Assembly (NCBI RefSeq): GCF_963678635.1
Contig: NW_026971418.1
Coordinates: 62,001-126,000 of the forward strand
DNA: 64,000 nucleotides
DNA from: Symsagittifera roscoffensis
Lineage: Eukaryota; Xenacoelomorpha; Acoela; Convolutidae
Reading direction: 5' to 3'
In this document: positions 29,999-45,428 of the stretch, in pieces
Numbering within the stretch: position 1 is the first letter of the stretch
Layout of the letters: every line of letters begins with the position of its first letter
The notes under the pieces: generated by a model
Seen by the model: only the letters and a program-made list of their open reading frames with translations
Told to the model about the DNA's origin: nothing
Databases searched by the model: none
Position numbers and translations under genes: made by a program

Positions 29999-31225
29999 AA
30001 GAGCTTAAAAAACAAAATAGCTTAGAACTAACAAAAACTAGATTAGAAATAGACAAAAACATTTTCAAAGTGTTATACGATAATAATTTAATTGAATGGT
30101 CTCTACGACTCAATAGATCAAAACCGCTATTCCGAACAATACGAGAATAACCACGTATTGGAAACAGACCTCGAACAAGAGACGACATACGACTACAGAG
30201 AAACTTACCGAATAGTTTCATGATCGTACGGCAAAAGCCACAACAGACTTTTATATTTAGAATTTTAATGGCAATGAATTTAACTTTTCATTCGTAAACA
30301 TAAAGTTCTTGAAGAAAAATCTTCAATGCATCTATCAGGCGCTAAATAAAACATTAATGTTCAATAACGATTGATAAAAACACCACTAATCGTTTCTTCA
30401 ACTGCAGTACTATATAAAACATATTTAAAAATAATTTATTCAAAATAAAAACAAAAATTTGTAGCATGACAATAAATAGTTGGTAAACATCAATCATCTT
30501 GTTGTTCCAGCTTCATCACCTAAACATAACAGCAATAATAAATCAACTAAAATCATCAAAACTAAAATTCACAAATTGTTATTAGAAATTTTAAACTTTA
30601 TATTCTCTAAACCTAAGTTTTCTAAATTTTAAACAGATCATCAATGCTTATCCTTGGATCTAATTTAATTTTCTATTCTTACTTTTAATCTGATCACCAA
30701 GGCTTAACCTTGGATCAAACAGAACAATTTTGTTCTCCCCCACCCACTTATTAAGTGTCTAACGACCTCAAACGTCGATTCACTACCCAACCTTTTCAAA
30801 AGACCCAGGACTAATAGAAATGTTCCAAATACTAACCATTTAAATTAGGCTAAACAGTGAAGAACTTCAGTTATTCATCCTTCACTTGACCCCTCCTCTT
30901 ATACGACCCAGGATAATCATAGACTTAGTAAGTTTAAAATAGTATCTAACGAACTACTTGCGTTCTAATTATACCTGAACCTTGTGGATCGATTTACTAT
31001 TCTCCAACCCTTGAACACTATCACTACCCCTAAGTAAAAATAAGTAAGTTAACAACTTAGCTTATACTAGCCACAAGAAAGTAAAAATCATTTTTCGGAA
31101 TCGATATACTTCTCTCTCCAACCCTGAAAAGACCCAGTCTAAGCTAACCAAAAAATTGTAAGTACTAACAGTCTAGGATATTAAAATCACTTACAAACAA
31201 CTTTGCATCCATCATCCTAAACCTT
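29999..31225 (+). other. 5' leader of copy 2
   Basis: Carries the same elements as the copy 1 leader: two 25-nt hairpin repeats (30636-30660, 30692-30716), an AGAACAA/TTGTTCT inverted repeat (30721-30736), three TCGAT...CCAACC motifs, and a splice donor GTAAGT at 31044-31049. Confidence 0.7.
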
Positions 31226-31689
31226 ATGTCATTAAAAAATCTAGGATATAAACAAACAATCGTCATACACAATTGTCAAATTGAAAATCAAAAATACGAT
31301 CTTGTTATAACCCCGCATACACAAACAATTGAATACTTTCACACAAAACGGCAAACACTAAAAAGAACAATCCTAAGAAAGCAAAGACAAATAACACGAA
31401 AAAAAGATTTTCAAAACACCGAAATGCATTTTCCGAATCAGAAGTCAGTAGTCTTGATGCACTATACAAAGTAGAAGACTCAATAAATCAAACTTATCCA
31501 ATCCAGGACCCAGTATATTTTTCCGATTCAGAAACAAATACAATTTCATCGAAAAAAGGAAAAAACAGAATAAAAAAGAAACACAAACACAAACCAGTAC
31601 ATCTATGCAATTGGAGTCAACCAATTAGACACATTAATAATTATCTATTTACAGTCATCAAACGAAAAGATGAGCAAAGCTCAAAGTGA
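31226..31689 (+). pseudogene. Basic ORF1, frameshifted
   Basis: Matches the 155-aa basic ORF of copy 1 from its ATG, but the frame is lost after about 60 codons near the AAAAAAAG run around 31400. The second half continues in another frame to a TGA at 31687-31689, overlapping the Gag start at 31670. Confidence 0.8.
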
Positions 31690-34600
31690 AGAGAGTCTCG
31701 ATTACGAACACGCTTTCCCCTTCATTATAGATTCAGAAAATGATAGAGGACAAATAAAATTTAGTAAAAATTTACTCATAAATTTATTTGAACCAGGAAT
31801 CAGTCCATGTAAAACAGAATTTCCAGATGTAAAAATAAAAAGACAAGTAATAGATCATTATCTCAAAGATATCTCTAAAATAACACAACAATACGGTATC
31901 TACACTATAGGAATCTGTATGCCAAGAAATGATAAATATGTCATTCAAATAGACAATCTTGATCTACAATTTTCAAAGGTATTCACAGAATATATCAAAA
32001 ATATACAATACCATAATTCACAAAGAGCAAACTCACTATTCACAAATGAAGTTTTTGCTATAAAATACACATATATAACTATATTAGAAACAACAGAAGT
32101 TCAAAGTTTATCACCAATCCAGACATCTAAACACACAAAAGTCAGAAATGAAATCACTGCATTTTCTACATTTTTAAACGAAATTCGTGAAAATTTTTAC
32201 AGCAATGATGTTTCACAAAATACCAAACATGATTCACAAAAAACACTAGCATGGTTTACAAACGATTATTTCACACATAATTTAGATTTAATTAGCCAAG
32301 CAAGACAAAACTTTAGACCTCAAAGTAACAATGACGACACTGTCATTGCAGAACAATCAGATTATGTTTGGGACCCTGGTTGGTCTCATCCGTTATTTAT
32401 AAACAGCCCACCTGATATCTCAAGTCAAGCGATAGATACAATATCTATCCATCCAGATTTTATAAAAATAAAACCATTAACAATTGACGCCACACCTTTA
32501 AGTTATAATACATTTTCACCCGATACACAAAATAACAGTTTAAACTCAACGGTAATACATAATGAAAAACTCAATGGAACTCGAAATCTTACACAGCAAG
32601 ATATTCAAACACCATCACACTTCATAAATGAAGAAATTGTCCACACAACAGTAACAATTACGCAACAAAGTATCTCACCAATACATCCAAATTTAACAAC
32701 ACCAAAAAATAAAAAAGCAACATCACCACAAATAACATTACAATCAACCGTAAAACCCTCAGCCACTTTTGCTCCTAAATATTCACATATGGAATATCAA
32801 ACATTTAGACCAATGACAAGACCGCCAAAACCAAGAAAGACATTCACAAGAAGTAATTTTGCAGAACACAATTATAATTATACACATCCATCAAAGGCAA
32901 ACCACTCTCCACAAAAAATTAATAATAATCATGTATGCTCTCACTATTGGGATAAACCAATGACAACAAACAATTCAGTAAAATTTCAATCTAATCAGCA
33001 TCCTCCAGGATCATATTGAAAATTATCCATTTTTTCAACAAAACAAAAATAAAAAGCAAACACCTCACCATATGGATTATCTATCATCTGACGATGATTA
33101 CTCACAACCAGATTTTTTTGCACCATACACACAAGAGTATCGTACACAAAAACCACGACGACCTCAATATAAGAAAACTTTTCCTGAAAACCCACTAGAT
33201 ATTCAAAACCAACAACCACCACAAATGCCAAATTCATATAATACACAATTTTTTCAACCGATACAACCACAAAACCCAATGACTATGCATTCGTATCAAC
33301 CGAACCAAATGCAAAATGAAATCCCATTACCATATTATCTACAACAACATGAAATTACAAAAAATCAATTGACAAATTTTTCACAAATACCAAATGCCGC
33401 AGAATCACTACAAATGACGATTAATCCATACCTCATGGGAGGATCGTCAATAACATCAAACAAACCACTCATGGTATTCACAGGAACAGACCCTGAATAT
33501 TCAGTAGAAGATTACCTAAACGCAGTCACAGCAAATTTAATTTTGAATATAGGACTAGAACCAATAAATACACCACTCCATCAAAATTGGATACATCGAC
33601 GCACAGCGTTGATACAAACAACACTAGATGGCGCAGCACAAAAATGGTTTTCAGTACTACCTATAGAAATAAAATCAGATTGGAAAAGGTTCACACAGGA
33701 ATTTTCAAAAATGTTTGATTCTGAAAGAAACAAATAACATCAAAGAGTTTTATGTAATGAAATTCGCAGATTACCAAACGAAACAATAAAACAATTAGCA
33801 GTTAGAACCAAAACACTAGTTTGAAAAGCATATTCACTTAATACACATGAATATAAGAATACAAAATGAGAGAAATCTTAGTGATGACCTTAACACCACA
33901 ATTAAGGAAAATTGCTATAAAGAAAAGAGCATCTCATCCTTCCTCAGTTCGAGAAGCAGATCTAGATTTCAGAAAACTAGTCGATAAACTAGAACAAGCA
34001 GAAATCACAATGAAACTCGAAGAAACCGATAATTTAAAATAACAGTATGTCAATCGTATTGAAACAAAAACTACGCATAATAACAATATACAGGAATCAG
34101 ATGTAGACCTATCTGAAAAAATCACTGAAATTTTAAACATCTATGAAAGAAACCCAAATTACAGAGGCAAACCATCTTTCAAGAAAGGGTGTAATTATTG
34201 TCGACGATACGGACACATTATCTCTGAATGTAGACAAAAACTGCAAGACAACCAAAATAAACCTCCAACACACAAAGAACCAAATAAATCATTTTATCTA
34301 TACATGAAAAAAGATCAAAATCTACCAAACAAAAATATATATAGCAATAATAGCTGTGGAAAACCACTCTCAAGCAATCAAAATTATTCTAGAAATCAAT
34401 CACCTTACAACTCTAGTTATAGAGGTAGATCACCCGAACAAAAAAATTCACGAAGTTTCTCACAAAATAGATATAGCCGATCGAATACTCGAAACAACTA
34501 CCCATGATCAAAATCAAACTCAACACAATTTGTTTCAGCATCCAGTTCCCAATCAAACATAAATAGACATTGTTCCAACAACCAATCACGAAATTCATCG

Positions 34601-37600
34601 TACAATAGAAATAGAAACAATTCAAATAATAGAAAAAGAAACTATTCAAACAATAGAAATAGAAGTTACTCCAACAGTCGAAATAACAATTATCCAAACA
34701 ATAGATCACGAAATAATTCATATAATAGATCAAACTATCAAAGATCAAACGACAATCACCAAAACAGGTCAAGAAACAATTCACAAAATCGAAACTCAAG
34801 TTATAACAATCACCTCATAGGAATAATAATCGTTATCCCGATTCTCAATATCGACATAGAAGTAATACAGCAAAACACCAAAGACAAATTAATCAAGTAC
34901 AAACAAATGAAGAAATAACTTCAGACCCCCCAGGTATCGATAACACAAAAAATATCGAATTACAAGTAAATCACTTAAATTGCGAATCAACAGACAGTGA
35001 AAGTAATACAGATGATAACTTTTTAGTTAATATGATATCTGTCGAAAACGACTATGAATCAATCACATATGAAGAACCTTTTAGTTCACACATATATGAA
35101 AATCAATTAGAACTTCTCAATAACTACTATTTAGGACCAATTAGTAATGATACACAAACCACCCAGGAAGTAAACAAAACTAACACGGAAAATTTACCTG
35201 ACAAAGACAACGTACAAATCTCAACTACAAATCACATATACCAAATTATACAAAAAGAACAGCCACGAGAAAAAAAATTGGACAATCCCATTTCTCTTAG
35301 AAAGCCCCAAAAACAAAGAATTTCAACCACCAGATGTTGAAATTGATTTTTTAATTGACTCAGGCGCAGAATCAAATATCATTAATATCCCTACATGGAA
35401 TGAAATCAGATTACTACACCCAAAATTAAAACCTTTAGAAACATCTAGTAAATTAGCCACAGCACAAGGATCAATGTTAGCAAATTATGGAAAAATTCAA
35501 TTATTACTTGTTCCCACAAGAACAATGGAACAAAACAAAATTCTGAATAAACCATTCAAACAAACATTTCACATTACCGATATTAAACACAATTTTATTG
35601 GCATACCATTTATCACTAAATATATACCAACAATAAATATATTAAATAGTAAATTACTCATAAAGGACAAATATACAAAAATAAAGAACACAGCTTTAAT
35701 ATTTTTTCAAAGATTAAACAAACAACCAGCATTCTTCTCCAAATTCTACCCCATTTATAATCAGGAACAAAGACACTTGAAACCACTATCAGGAACTATC
35801 TAAAATTTCTCCATAAAAAAAGTTCATCAATACAACAAAAGTCAAAATAGACAACAACTCTTTATGTCAGATTTTGAATTTAGACCAATTCACAAATTTT
35901 TCAAAATCACAATTTCATCAATCAAATGCGAAAGGAACAATAATTCAGATATTATTTCACTACACGTTTATAATAATACACCAAATAAAGTAACATTACC
36001 CCTAGGATTATTAGGATATTATGAATAATCCTGTAAAACTTCACCTGTAAAAGAAATAGCATACAGAGTTAATAATATATTACAACTACTCGATATTTGT
36101 CAATCCACAATTCTTAATGAAGAATTATCTATAAATAATATAACAAGTAATGAAAAAAAAATACAGTCTATTTCACAAAAACTCCATATTTTAAACGTAC
36201 TTTTGATTATACAAAACAAAACAGACAAATTATACAAAAGACCAACAGAAATTTTCAACCATGTTTAATTTTCAACATTCACAAATAACACAAAATAAAT
36301 TTGATAAGTTAGCACAACAGCTAATAAATTATTCAGCAGTCTACGCAACATCAAAATTTGACGTAGGAAAAGTCAGTTCATCCCTACACCTTCCATTGAA
36401 ACCAGACGCAGTCTTCAAAAAACAAAGAGCAAGCAAAGTACCAATTCACTTACACGACAAAGTCAGCAGATTTTAAACATTTTAGAACAATACGAAATTA
36501 TATCACCAGTTAATAAAGAAGAACAACCAAAAGGCAACACATTTATCAACCCTGTTATCATTCTAGCAAAAGGCGAATCACTAAAAATAGTTCTAGACGC
36601 TAGATATCTCAATTCACTAATTGATGAATCTAAATGCAATTGGCCTATTGAACCAATACAAGTAATCTTAACAAAAATTAATGGAAAATACTTCACAACA
36701 GTGCTTATAACCAAATGCCATTAGACGAACAGTCACGACGCCTAATGCAATTCGTTATTGGAAATCAACAATACGAATTTAATAGATTATTCTACGGAAT
36801 ATCCATAGGACCAGCAGCTTTTTCGGCTTTCATGAGTAAAATTTTTCGACCACTAATACTAAAGAAAAACGCAATCTCATATTTAGACGATGTGTTTATG
36901 CAATCAAAAACTAAAGACGAAATGTTCACAGTTTTAGAACAATATCATAAAATCCTTCAAAACGAAAATCTCAAAGCAGCCCCAGATAAATCACATTTCT
37001 TCTTTACAAAGTAAATCTTTTAAGACATACCATCGAACGAAACACTATTACTCCAGTAAAATCACGCATTGACATAATTCAAAAACTTCAGCCACCAACA
37101 AACAAGAAGAAATTTGAAGAATTTCTTGGAATGTTAAATTTCTTAAGTAAATATGTTTACAAAATGCAATTATACTTAAGACCCCTTTATAACATCCTTA
37201 GACAACAGAATAATTTTGAATGGACCACTGAACATCAAACGAGATTTGGAGAAAATAAAAAAACGTTTAACAGAACAAATATCAATCACAATTCCAAACC
37301 CAAATCAACCATTTTACGCTATGTGCGATGTTTCAAATTTCGGCATCGGCGCAGCATTATTACAATCACATAGTGGAACGAATAAAATGAATCTAATATC
37401 AGTCAATTCACGACTTTTTACACAAGCCGAATTACGACTCTCCACACTAATGAAAGAGTGTACAGCTAAAATTTATACACTTACAGAATATGAATTTCTG
37501 ATACTTGGATCAAAGCATCCAACAGTTTTATTCACAGACCATAAACCAATTATATTTCTTTTTACACAAAAATCAAATCCAAATCATAGAGTTTAAAGAT

Positions 37601-39817
37601 TTCACTTAATTCTAATGAAATTCCCGACCCTACACATAGTTTGGACAGCACGAAAAAACGTTGCATTACCAGACACGCTAAGTAGAAATACACCACCAGA
37701 ATTACTTACACGAAAAACTACAGTCGAAATACCAAAAAATATTAAACTCTATCTAGCCAAAGACGAAACATCACCCCGACTAGAATGTAAATATGCAGTA
37801 AAAACTGATATTGATCAATCACAAATAAATAATTTACAACATTTCTCACTCTACCTAGATTGTCAAAATAATCACTATGAAGTTGATTTATTAGGTACAT
37901 CAACATTTAAACCAACCCCACACTCACAATGGATAAAAAAAACACTCAACAAAAGAAAGTCAAACAACATTCACAGAATAAAGACCTTTTTCCACTCATT
38001 GAAAAAGAAAGTTTAACCGATAAAATAAATTTATCAGGACCACAAACAAAAGACACAAAATTTACGATAAACCAAGTTTTTAACCTTCATGACCCACTTG
38101 ACACAAATCCCCTATCAAAACTAGAATTTGACAATATTTTTCTCCCACCAACAGAGAAAATCACACTTGAAATTTTGAAACGATATCAAAATTTAGACCC
38201 AGTAATACGACAACTCAAATCATGGCACAAATATAAAACAAAACCAACAAAAGCTGATACCACAATTTTAGGAAACAAAACACTTCTCCAATATTTTCGA
38301 AAATTTAATAATACAACGATAAACGAAAATACGGATCTTTTAGAATATCAATTAGATGATTCTAAAGTCCCCTGTCTTCCCTTAAGTATGATATTAATAG
38401 CATTTAACATTTCTCATACACAAAATACAAAAGGACACTCCGGATCAGAAAAAACATATTCAAATTTTACACAAAATTTGTATTTTCCGAATGCCCCAAT
38501 TTGGATAAAAGTATTATGCAATGATTGTATAATATGTCAATTAAACAAACCCTATCCAAACCAGAAACAAATAGCACAAAAACAAGATTTTAAAGAGAAA
38601 AGTCTATACTTTAATCACAGAATATCATTTGACACAAAAGGACCAATTTCTCCATCTTCAGAAGGGAACTCCTACATTATGGTCATTGTTGACGCATTTA
38701 TACATTATGTAGCACTCAAACCAGTACCACATTGTAACGCGTATTACGCTTACACAACACTCTACGAACACTGGATAGCTAAATTTGGACTACCAGAAAT
38801 TCTAGTAACAGACAACGGTACAGAATTCATTAATGATGAAATTATCACATTATGTCACCTAAACAATATCAAACATAAACCAGGTACATCTCATGCACCT
38901 TGGACAAATGGATTAGTCGAAGGTATGAATCGTTCATTACAAGAATACCTTAGATGTATCAAAAATGGAAATGACACACGATAGACAGAATGGTCACCAG
39001 ATGTAAAACTAATCCCACTATCATACAATTCACAAATAACGACAATTTTAGGAATTTCACCATATGAAATGGTTTTTAACCAAAAACCAAGAAAACCAAT
39101 TGTGTTTACTGAAGATCATTTTCATCACCCACAAAGTCTCAAACTAGCTTCCGGTACACACACCGAATCGATTCTAAACAGAGATAAAAAGCATAATGAA
39201 ATCTACCAAAATGTAACAGAGAAATTGTTAAAACGACAAAATATCAATAACCAAATCAATCAGCGATTTACATTTGTACATTTGTAAAAATAGGAACATT
39301 TGTTTTAGTACTAATTTTCCGAACACAAAAAGGAATCTCTAAAAAATTACAACCACTTCGAAAAAGACCCTACCAAATAATTGCTAAACCAACTGAAGTA
39401 ACATATAAACTCATAGACACCACAAAAAGGAAAATTGTTCAACACAGAAACAATTTAATACCTTATTACCCGAAAGAATACGCTTTACGCGAATTAACCC
39501 AAATCTATTCTTTCACCGGTTTAAAAGTCATTCAAAATAGCACACAAATAGAGCCAGAAATGAATGAAACTAATAAAAATCAACATACACAAATTCAAAA
39601 ACAAGACAGAATTCACAAAGACGCAAACACACTAAATTCAGTTAATTTAGGAAAAGAAAGAAAAAATAAAAAAATGATAGAACAAATCTTGCTACAAGAA
39701 CAGAGAGAAAAATTTACGCATAGAGAATCATCAAGACTTAGAAAACAGCCACATAAAGATTATAAAACATTCATCCCACAATCTAAAATATTAAAGAAAG
39801 TTGAATTTCAAAAATGA
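31670..39817 (+). pseudogene. gag-pol: Gag-Pol, multiply broken
   Basis: The first 449 codons are open, then frames change repeatedly. Recognisable blocks are the capsid (about 33421-34030, with a TAA at 33735-33737), CCHC knuckle near 34190-34240, protease DSGAES near 35358, RT around 36480-37020, RNase H around 37320-37560, integrase around 38400-38984 and the terminal KKVEFQK at 39817. In RT about 13 bp near 36702 are missing, removing the first catalytic Asp and shifting the frame. YLDD, TDNGTEF and the integrase Glu region are still readable. No functional polyprotein can be made. Confidence 0.93.
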
Positions 39818-40429
39818 AACCTTTCTTTCCTCTTCACAAAATTCATATTTCATATACATCTCAAATAATTTGAACTTCCATATTTTCAAAATAACATGCT
39901 GCAATAAAAGCAATAATTCTAGTTCAAATTCAACCAATGAGATTCATTCAAACTCAACCGCCTTCCATATCTCTAACACCAACCTTTTAGCCGACAGACA
40001 TTAATTTCCAGGCATATTTATAACTATAACTTTACAACCTCCAGTTCAAAAATAAGCAACTAGCTAAATCTTGACAACTAAAATAAACACCACAATAATA
40101 TTCCAACCCTCCTTTATCTAATAACCCAAAGATGAACAATATTTTCCCAACTTTGCCCTCAAAAATCCCCAACCAAAAATGGCAAATTAGCCTAAAGTAA
40201 AAATGATTCATGATCATTTGGCCTAAAGTACAATTATCTCAAAAATATCCCAGTTTACCCACCAAATAAAAATAAAGTGAATAAGACCTCCCGAGCACCA
40301 TAAAATAAGCCCCCAACAATTTTTCAAGAAACTCAACCCACTTGTCAAAAAATCAATAAATAATCAGACCACACTTGAATTTAGCCCCAGAAATTCAAAA
40401 AATCTTCAACAAACGAATCATTTTCTTGA
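39818..40429 (+). other. Spacer between Gag-Pol and membrane ORFs (copy 2)
   Basis: Equivalent of 6712-7309 in copy 1; no conserved frame. Confidence 0.5.
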
Positions 40430-40672
40430 ATGCTTCTCTTCTCTACCGTCACCGTAATAAAAAATTTAATCTTAAACTTTCTCATAAAACTTTTTCTAAT
40501 TTCTAAACTTTTGATAATATTTTTTATTGACGTTTTTGAACTTTTCATAATAATCTTAATAACTTTTGTGACCTAGCTTTAATTTTTTACACCCTATTCG
40601 CACTATATTCCCATCTTTCCCTACTCATTGACCACATGTACAAGTACGAAAATTTACAACCTCTTTAAATGA
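40430..40672 (+). pseudogene. First small membrane ORF, decayed
   Basis: Begins with ATGCTTCTCTTC like the copy 1 gene and stays T-rich and hydrophobic in character but has several in-frame stops. It ends at the conserved ATGA junction at 40669-40672. Confidence 0.55.
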
Positions 40673-40855
40673 TACGAACAATTTTTAAAAGAACAGATAT
40701 TTTCTACTCTTCATAATTTTTCTCACATTTTTATCATCTCTGATCATGACATAATGCAAATGTGTAAAAAGGTAATAGTCACAATCGCTCTATCTACAAT
40801 CCTTTTAATTTTATTCATTGAAGAATATTATAACAAACATAAACCCTCTCAATAA
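40669..40855 (+). pseudogene. Second small membrane ORF, decayed
   Basis: Starts ATGATACGAACAATTTTT as in copy 1 and keeps the Cys-Lys-Lys and Glu-Glu-Tyr-Tyr-Asn-Lys-His regions, but a frameshift breaks the middle. Confidence 0.55.
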
Positions 40856-41963
40856 AATCCTTAATTTTTCCAAAACACACTTCCAAAATTGCTAACCAAC
40901 CATCACAAAACCCGTCTTCAACGACATCTCCCCAAGAAAACCCAACAGTACCTACAACTACCCAAAATCCCCAAACATCCACACGAATTTCATTTCAAGA
41001 TACCCCATACAATTTTGAACGACACGCACGCTTATCTGAACCCTAGAACCAGTTCAAGTACAAGCATCACTAAGTGAACCAACATATAATTTATACTCTA
41101 AACTACAACAAGACTTAAATCGAATCCGACACATTAGCCAAAAACAAAATACAATCGAAGTAAATAGACAAATAATACATCCAAGAAGAAATAGAAATTT
41201 TCAAACTCCTAGAATCACCTTTAGCATACCTCAATCTCCAACTCCATCATCTTCAGAAAATTCCAGTATAACACTACCAGATACACCAACGCTAACTCCT
41301 AATATTCAATCAGAACATCTAGGATCAACACCAGCAGCAGCACAAAAACGTGAAAATCCTTTTAACCCACCTAACCCAATTGAACGTTTACCATATTGGA
41401 CAACACAATCCTACTCACAAGGAGAACCAAACTTAGTAAACGACCCAATAGATACTTCATCAGATACAACATTATCATCTTTACCAGAAACACTATCACT
41501 TCCATCGACACCATCCATAAGTCAAATTTCAACATCATTTTTTCCTTTAAATATTTCACACGACATTGAGACTCGATCCAGTGAACAATCTACAAATATG
41601 CCCCTAACATTTGTAGCACCTCCTCCATTGTTAGAACAACATAACGAAAGCCACCGACTACACAGTTGGACACTTAACAGACTACAATATAGACAAGATA
41701 TCCACGAAGATGTCCGAGAACATAACGTTCAAATATTAAATCAAAACAGCCTTCAACTAAAGTTTGAAATTACAGTTAAACTTAATAACACCGTACACCA
41801 TCCTTATCCACTAAGCCCCTCAAATATTACAGCTCAAACACTACCACCACCATTTATCACAACAGAAGTAATATATAAATACGATAGATATACAAAAACC
41901 ACAATTGGATATGTAACCTTTTATAACCCATACTCTGGTTTATCATACACATGTATCTTTTAA
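40856..41963 (+). pseudogene. ATG-less frame, copy 2 version
   Basis: Similar along its length to the 377-codon methionine-free frame of copy 1, with a frame break in the first third. The last 122 codons (41598-41963) are open and closely conserved, ending Tyr-Thr-Cys-Ile-Phe and overlapping env by 13 nt. The ATG at 41598 is a private change inside the gene and is not the ancestral start. Confidence 0.7.
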
Positions 41964-44900
41964 AGATATTGACATTTCAACACATGTTTTTCCTTATATT
42001 TTCCGAACAAAATACAAATCCATCTCCTCGCACAGGACCTCAAGACTTACTAGTAACACAAAATGATTGTGAAGAAAATGAACAAAAAACACTACAAAAA
42101 CATGCAATAAATCAAGCAACACAATGCGAAACAGAACCACAAGCTATAGAAACCACAAACGTAATAGCAACACTATATTCAAAAGCCCGAGCAACTACAG
42201 TAATAGGTTGTAAATTTACAGCCACATTTTCCGAAAAGAAAGTACATTGCTCACAAGTTTCTAACGGATCATTTTACCAAAGCAATATAGAAAGACTTTT
42301 ACATCTCAACCCCGATGATTGTAATTACGAATTACTCAAATTGAACCTAACAAAAAACAAACACTCAGACAGAAAAATAGTAAATTTCCATGTCTTCGCC
42401 GATTCTGTACATCAAGCAGAACTTGAACGATATCAAGGACATATAAAATTAGATGAAAAAATCCCGTTTAATGGCGCACACGGACGATTAACTTATGATA
42501 TACACGATAAACATTAGATACCACACATTGGAATAAATAACCCTTCAAACTGCAGATACAAAAAAAGAAGGATACCAAGAAATAATGTTTTTTGATTGGA
42601 AAATACAACTTGAAAAAATACAACTCACACGAGATTTATCAGATAACACAATGATCTATCAAGGAATTAGGTTACCTTGTAAAAATGATCAAGGATATTG
42701 TGACCCCACAACAAGAACCCAAGTAACAATCATTTGGTTTCCCGGTGATACTTGCACAACATTTCAAGTGGCAAAAATACACGCACGAATGATAAAGTTT
42801 CATGGTCAAACGAAGCAATAATTTCAAAAATTCACACGATATAGAAAATGAGCTAACACGTTTTCAGATCAACCAAGAAACAGAATTTGCATGTAAATAT
42901 ACAAACCCACTCTACAAAACACAATATTCAGAAATACTTGTCGAATACGAAAAAGGTTTCGACCTGACCACTGGTAAAATCAAAATTGACCCATGTGCAA
43001 TAGGTCACCCTATAAACGAAGGCACACCATACACCCCAGTCAACTTCTATAAATATAATGGGCAACCCGGTGGAAAACTAACACCAACCGATAGTAAAAG
43101 TACACAATTACAAGAGTTATCACTAATGAATAACACCTACTTTGGAAACATACACTATGACATTCATTTAGACATGAAATTAGACTACACAATTAGTAAG
43201 ACTATAAAACCGAGCTAAACAGGTTAAATCTCACAAAAAAACAAACACGCAGAAAGAAAAATAGTAAATTTCCAAGTCTTCAGCGATTCAGTACATCAAG
43301 CAGAACTTGAACGCTATCAAGGACATATACAGTTAGACGAAAAATACCAATACAATGGCGAACACGGACGCTTAACTTATGATACCAAAGATAAACATTG
43401 GATACCACACATTGGAATAAATAACCCCTCAAATTGTAAAGCAGATACAAAAAATAGAGGATATCAAGAAATAATGTTTTTAGATTGGAAAATACAACTT
43501 GAAAAAATTCAACTCACACGAGATTTAGCAGATAACACAATGATCTATCAAGGAATCCGATTACCTTGTAAAAATGATCAAGGATATTGTGACCCTACAA
43601 CAAGAACCCAAGCAACAATTGTTTGGTTTCCTAAGGATACATAAACAACATTTCAAGTAGCAAAAATACACGCTCGAATGATAAAACTTCATGAAAAAAA
43701 TTTTATCGACTCAATCCCATACGAACAAGTGAGCCCATCTCACAAACTAAGTAACGATTTTAGAAATCTACACGATATAGAAAACAAACTAACACGTTTC
43801 CAAATCTACCACGAAACAGATTTTGCATGTAAGTATGCAAACCCACTCCACAAAACACAATATTCCGAAAAACTTGTCGAATACGAACAAGGTTTCGACA
43901 TGACCACTGGAAAAATCAAAGTTAATCCACATGCAACAGCCATTTATAAAAACGACGGAAAACCCTATACCCCAGTTAATTTTTGTAAAAATAATAACCA
44001 TCCCGGTGGAAAATTAACACCAATTGACAGTAAAAGTACACGATTACAAGAATTATCACTTATGAATACAACATACTTTGGAAACATACATTATGATATT
44101 CATTTAGACATGAAATTAGACTACACAATTAGTAGAATTTTTCAAGAAATGTCACTTTCTGAATTAGAAACACTACATCAACTATGCGAATTAGAAAGAA
44201 CACAAATCTTACAAACACTCGCATTAGCAGTATTAAAAATACCCAACGCAGGATATTTATTATCAGGAAATAGATCAAATTTTCTTGATTACGAAGGAAA
44301 CATTTTATGGTTTTATACTTGCACCAAAATGTATCACCCCTATACGTTTTTGAAGATAAACGTTGTTACAAAAGAATACCCATATTCTACAAAAACAAAG
44401 TACATTTTGTTGATACACTCTCAAGAAGAACATATTTTTGGAATACCGCAGTCCCATGTGGATCAAAAAATAGCCATAATGGCATACAACTAAACCCTGA
44501 CGAAGATAAATACTGCCTATTAACACCATACCCTACATTAATGCAATCACTAAAAAAGTTTTCACCAGAAAGCATTAGAGCCATTGCTCAAAATCCAAAT
44601 ATAGACTTACAATCAATTGGAATTTATTCTAAATCTGATATACAACACCATATTAGAACACAACAATTCCGAGAATTACTCACACAAATGGATACCATAC
44701 AACGACAATCAATTGATCAAAATTTAAGAAAATTTGCAGAAACCGCAGGATTTGCTTACATTTATACACAAGACTACAGCGGATATTTTAAAGACAATAA
44801 AGAATATATATATTTAAACGGCGAAAAATACAGACCTCAAAATATTTCACTCATAAAAATTTTCAGTTTTGTAATCTTGAAAAACGAAATACTCGCTTTT

Positions 44901-45428
44901 CTAGGATGGCCATACTTTATCTTAGAAAGACTGACAATTTTATACGCTATGTTGAATTTTATTTGATTTCTTTTCTCACTACTAAAAAGAATCTATAATA
45001 CATGCGCTATACACACACAAGTCAACCGTCAAGCAAGTGTAGCACGCATATTATTTGCAGGATTTTTTGGAATCTTCTCCTCATCCATCAACAAAATACT
45101 TTCAGACGCACAAATCAAAAAATATAACACGAAAATAGCCACAAGACCAAATACATACGACGAAGAACACAATAAAGTAGACACGGTACCTACAGCACCA
45201 CAAGTACCAGCGCTACCACATAATCATCCCTTATCTTTAGTTCCCAGAAATTTTCGAAATGTAGCAATCACAAAAAACCCAAATTTTCGACCAAATTCAG
45301 TACACAGCCCTATTCAGCATGTAACACCAAATCACTCTCAAAATGATAATACATATGAACCAATTATTGAACAACCCCACACCACCACTTTTCAATCTCA
45401 AAATAATCATTTTTTTAGCTTACGATGA
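41951..45428 (+). pseudogene. env: Chuvirus-like env, broken and partly duplicated
   Basis: Starts with the same signal-peptide region as copy 1. Stops or shifts occur near 42517, 42821, 43218, 44330 and 44966. A segment of about 0.88 kb covering the middle ectodomain occurs twice in tandem (about 42353-43215 and 43237-44130). The second copy runs on into the RCYKRIPI region and the membrane span. The final stop overlaps the next ATG as ATGA at 45425-45428. Confidence 0.88.
42353..44130 (+). repeat. ~0.88-kb tandem duplication inside env (copy 2 only)
   Basis: AAAAACAAACACTCAGA at 42353 and AAAAACAAACACGCAGA at 43237 start matching stretches, with a period of about 884 bp. Copy 1 env has a single version. 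Confidence 0.75.

Noticed and set aside
41598..41963. ATG at 41598 as the true start of the pre-env frame
   Set aside because: Copy 1 lacks it, and protein similarity continues far upstream of it in both copies.
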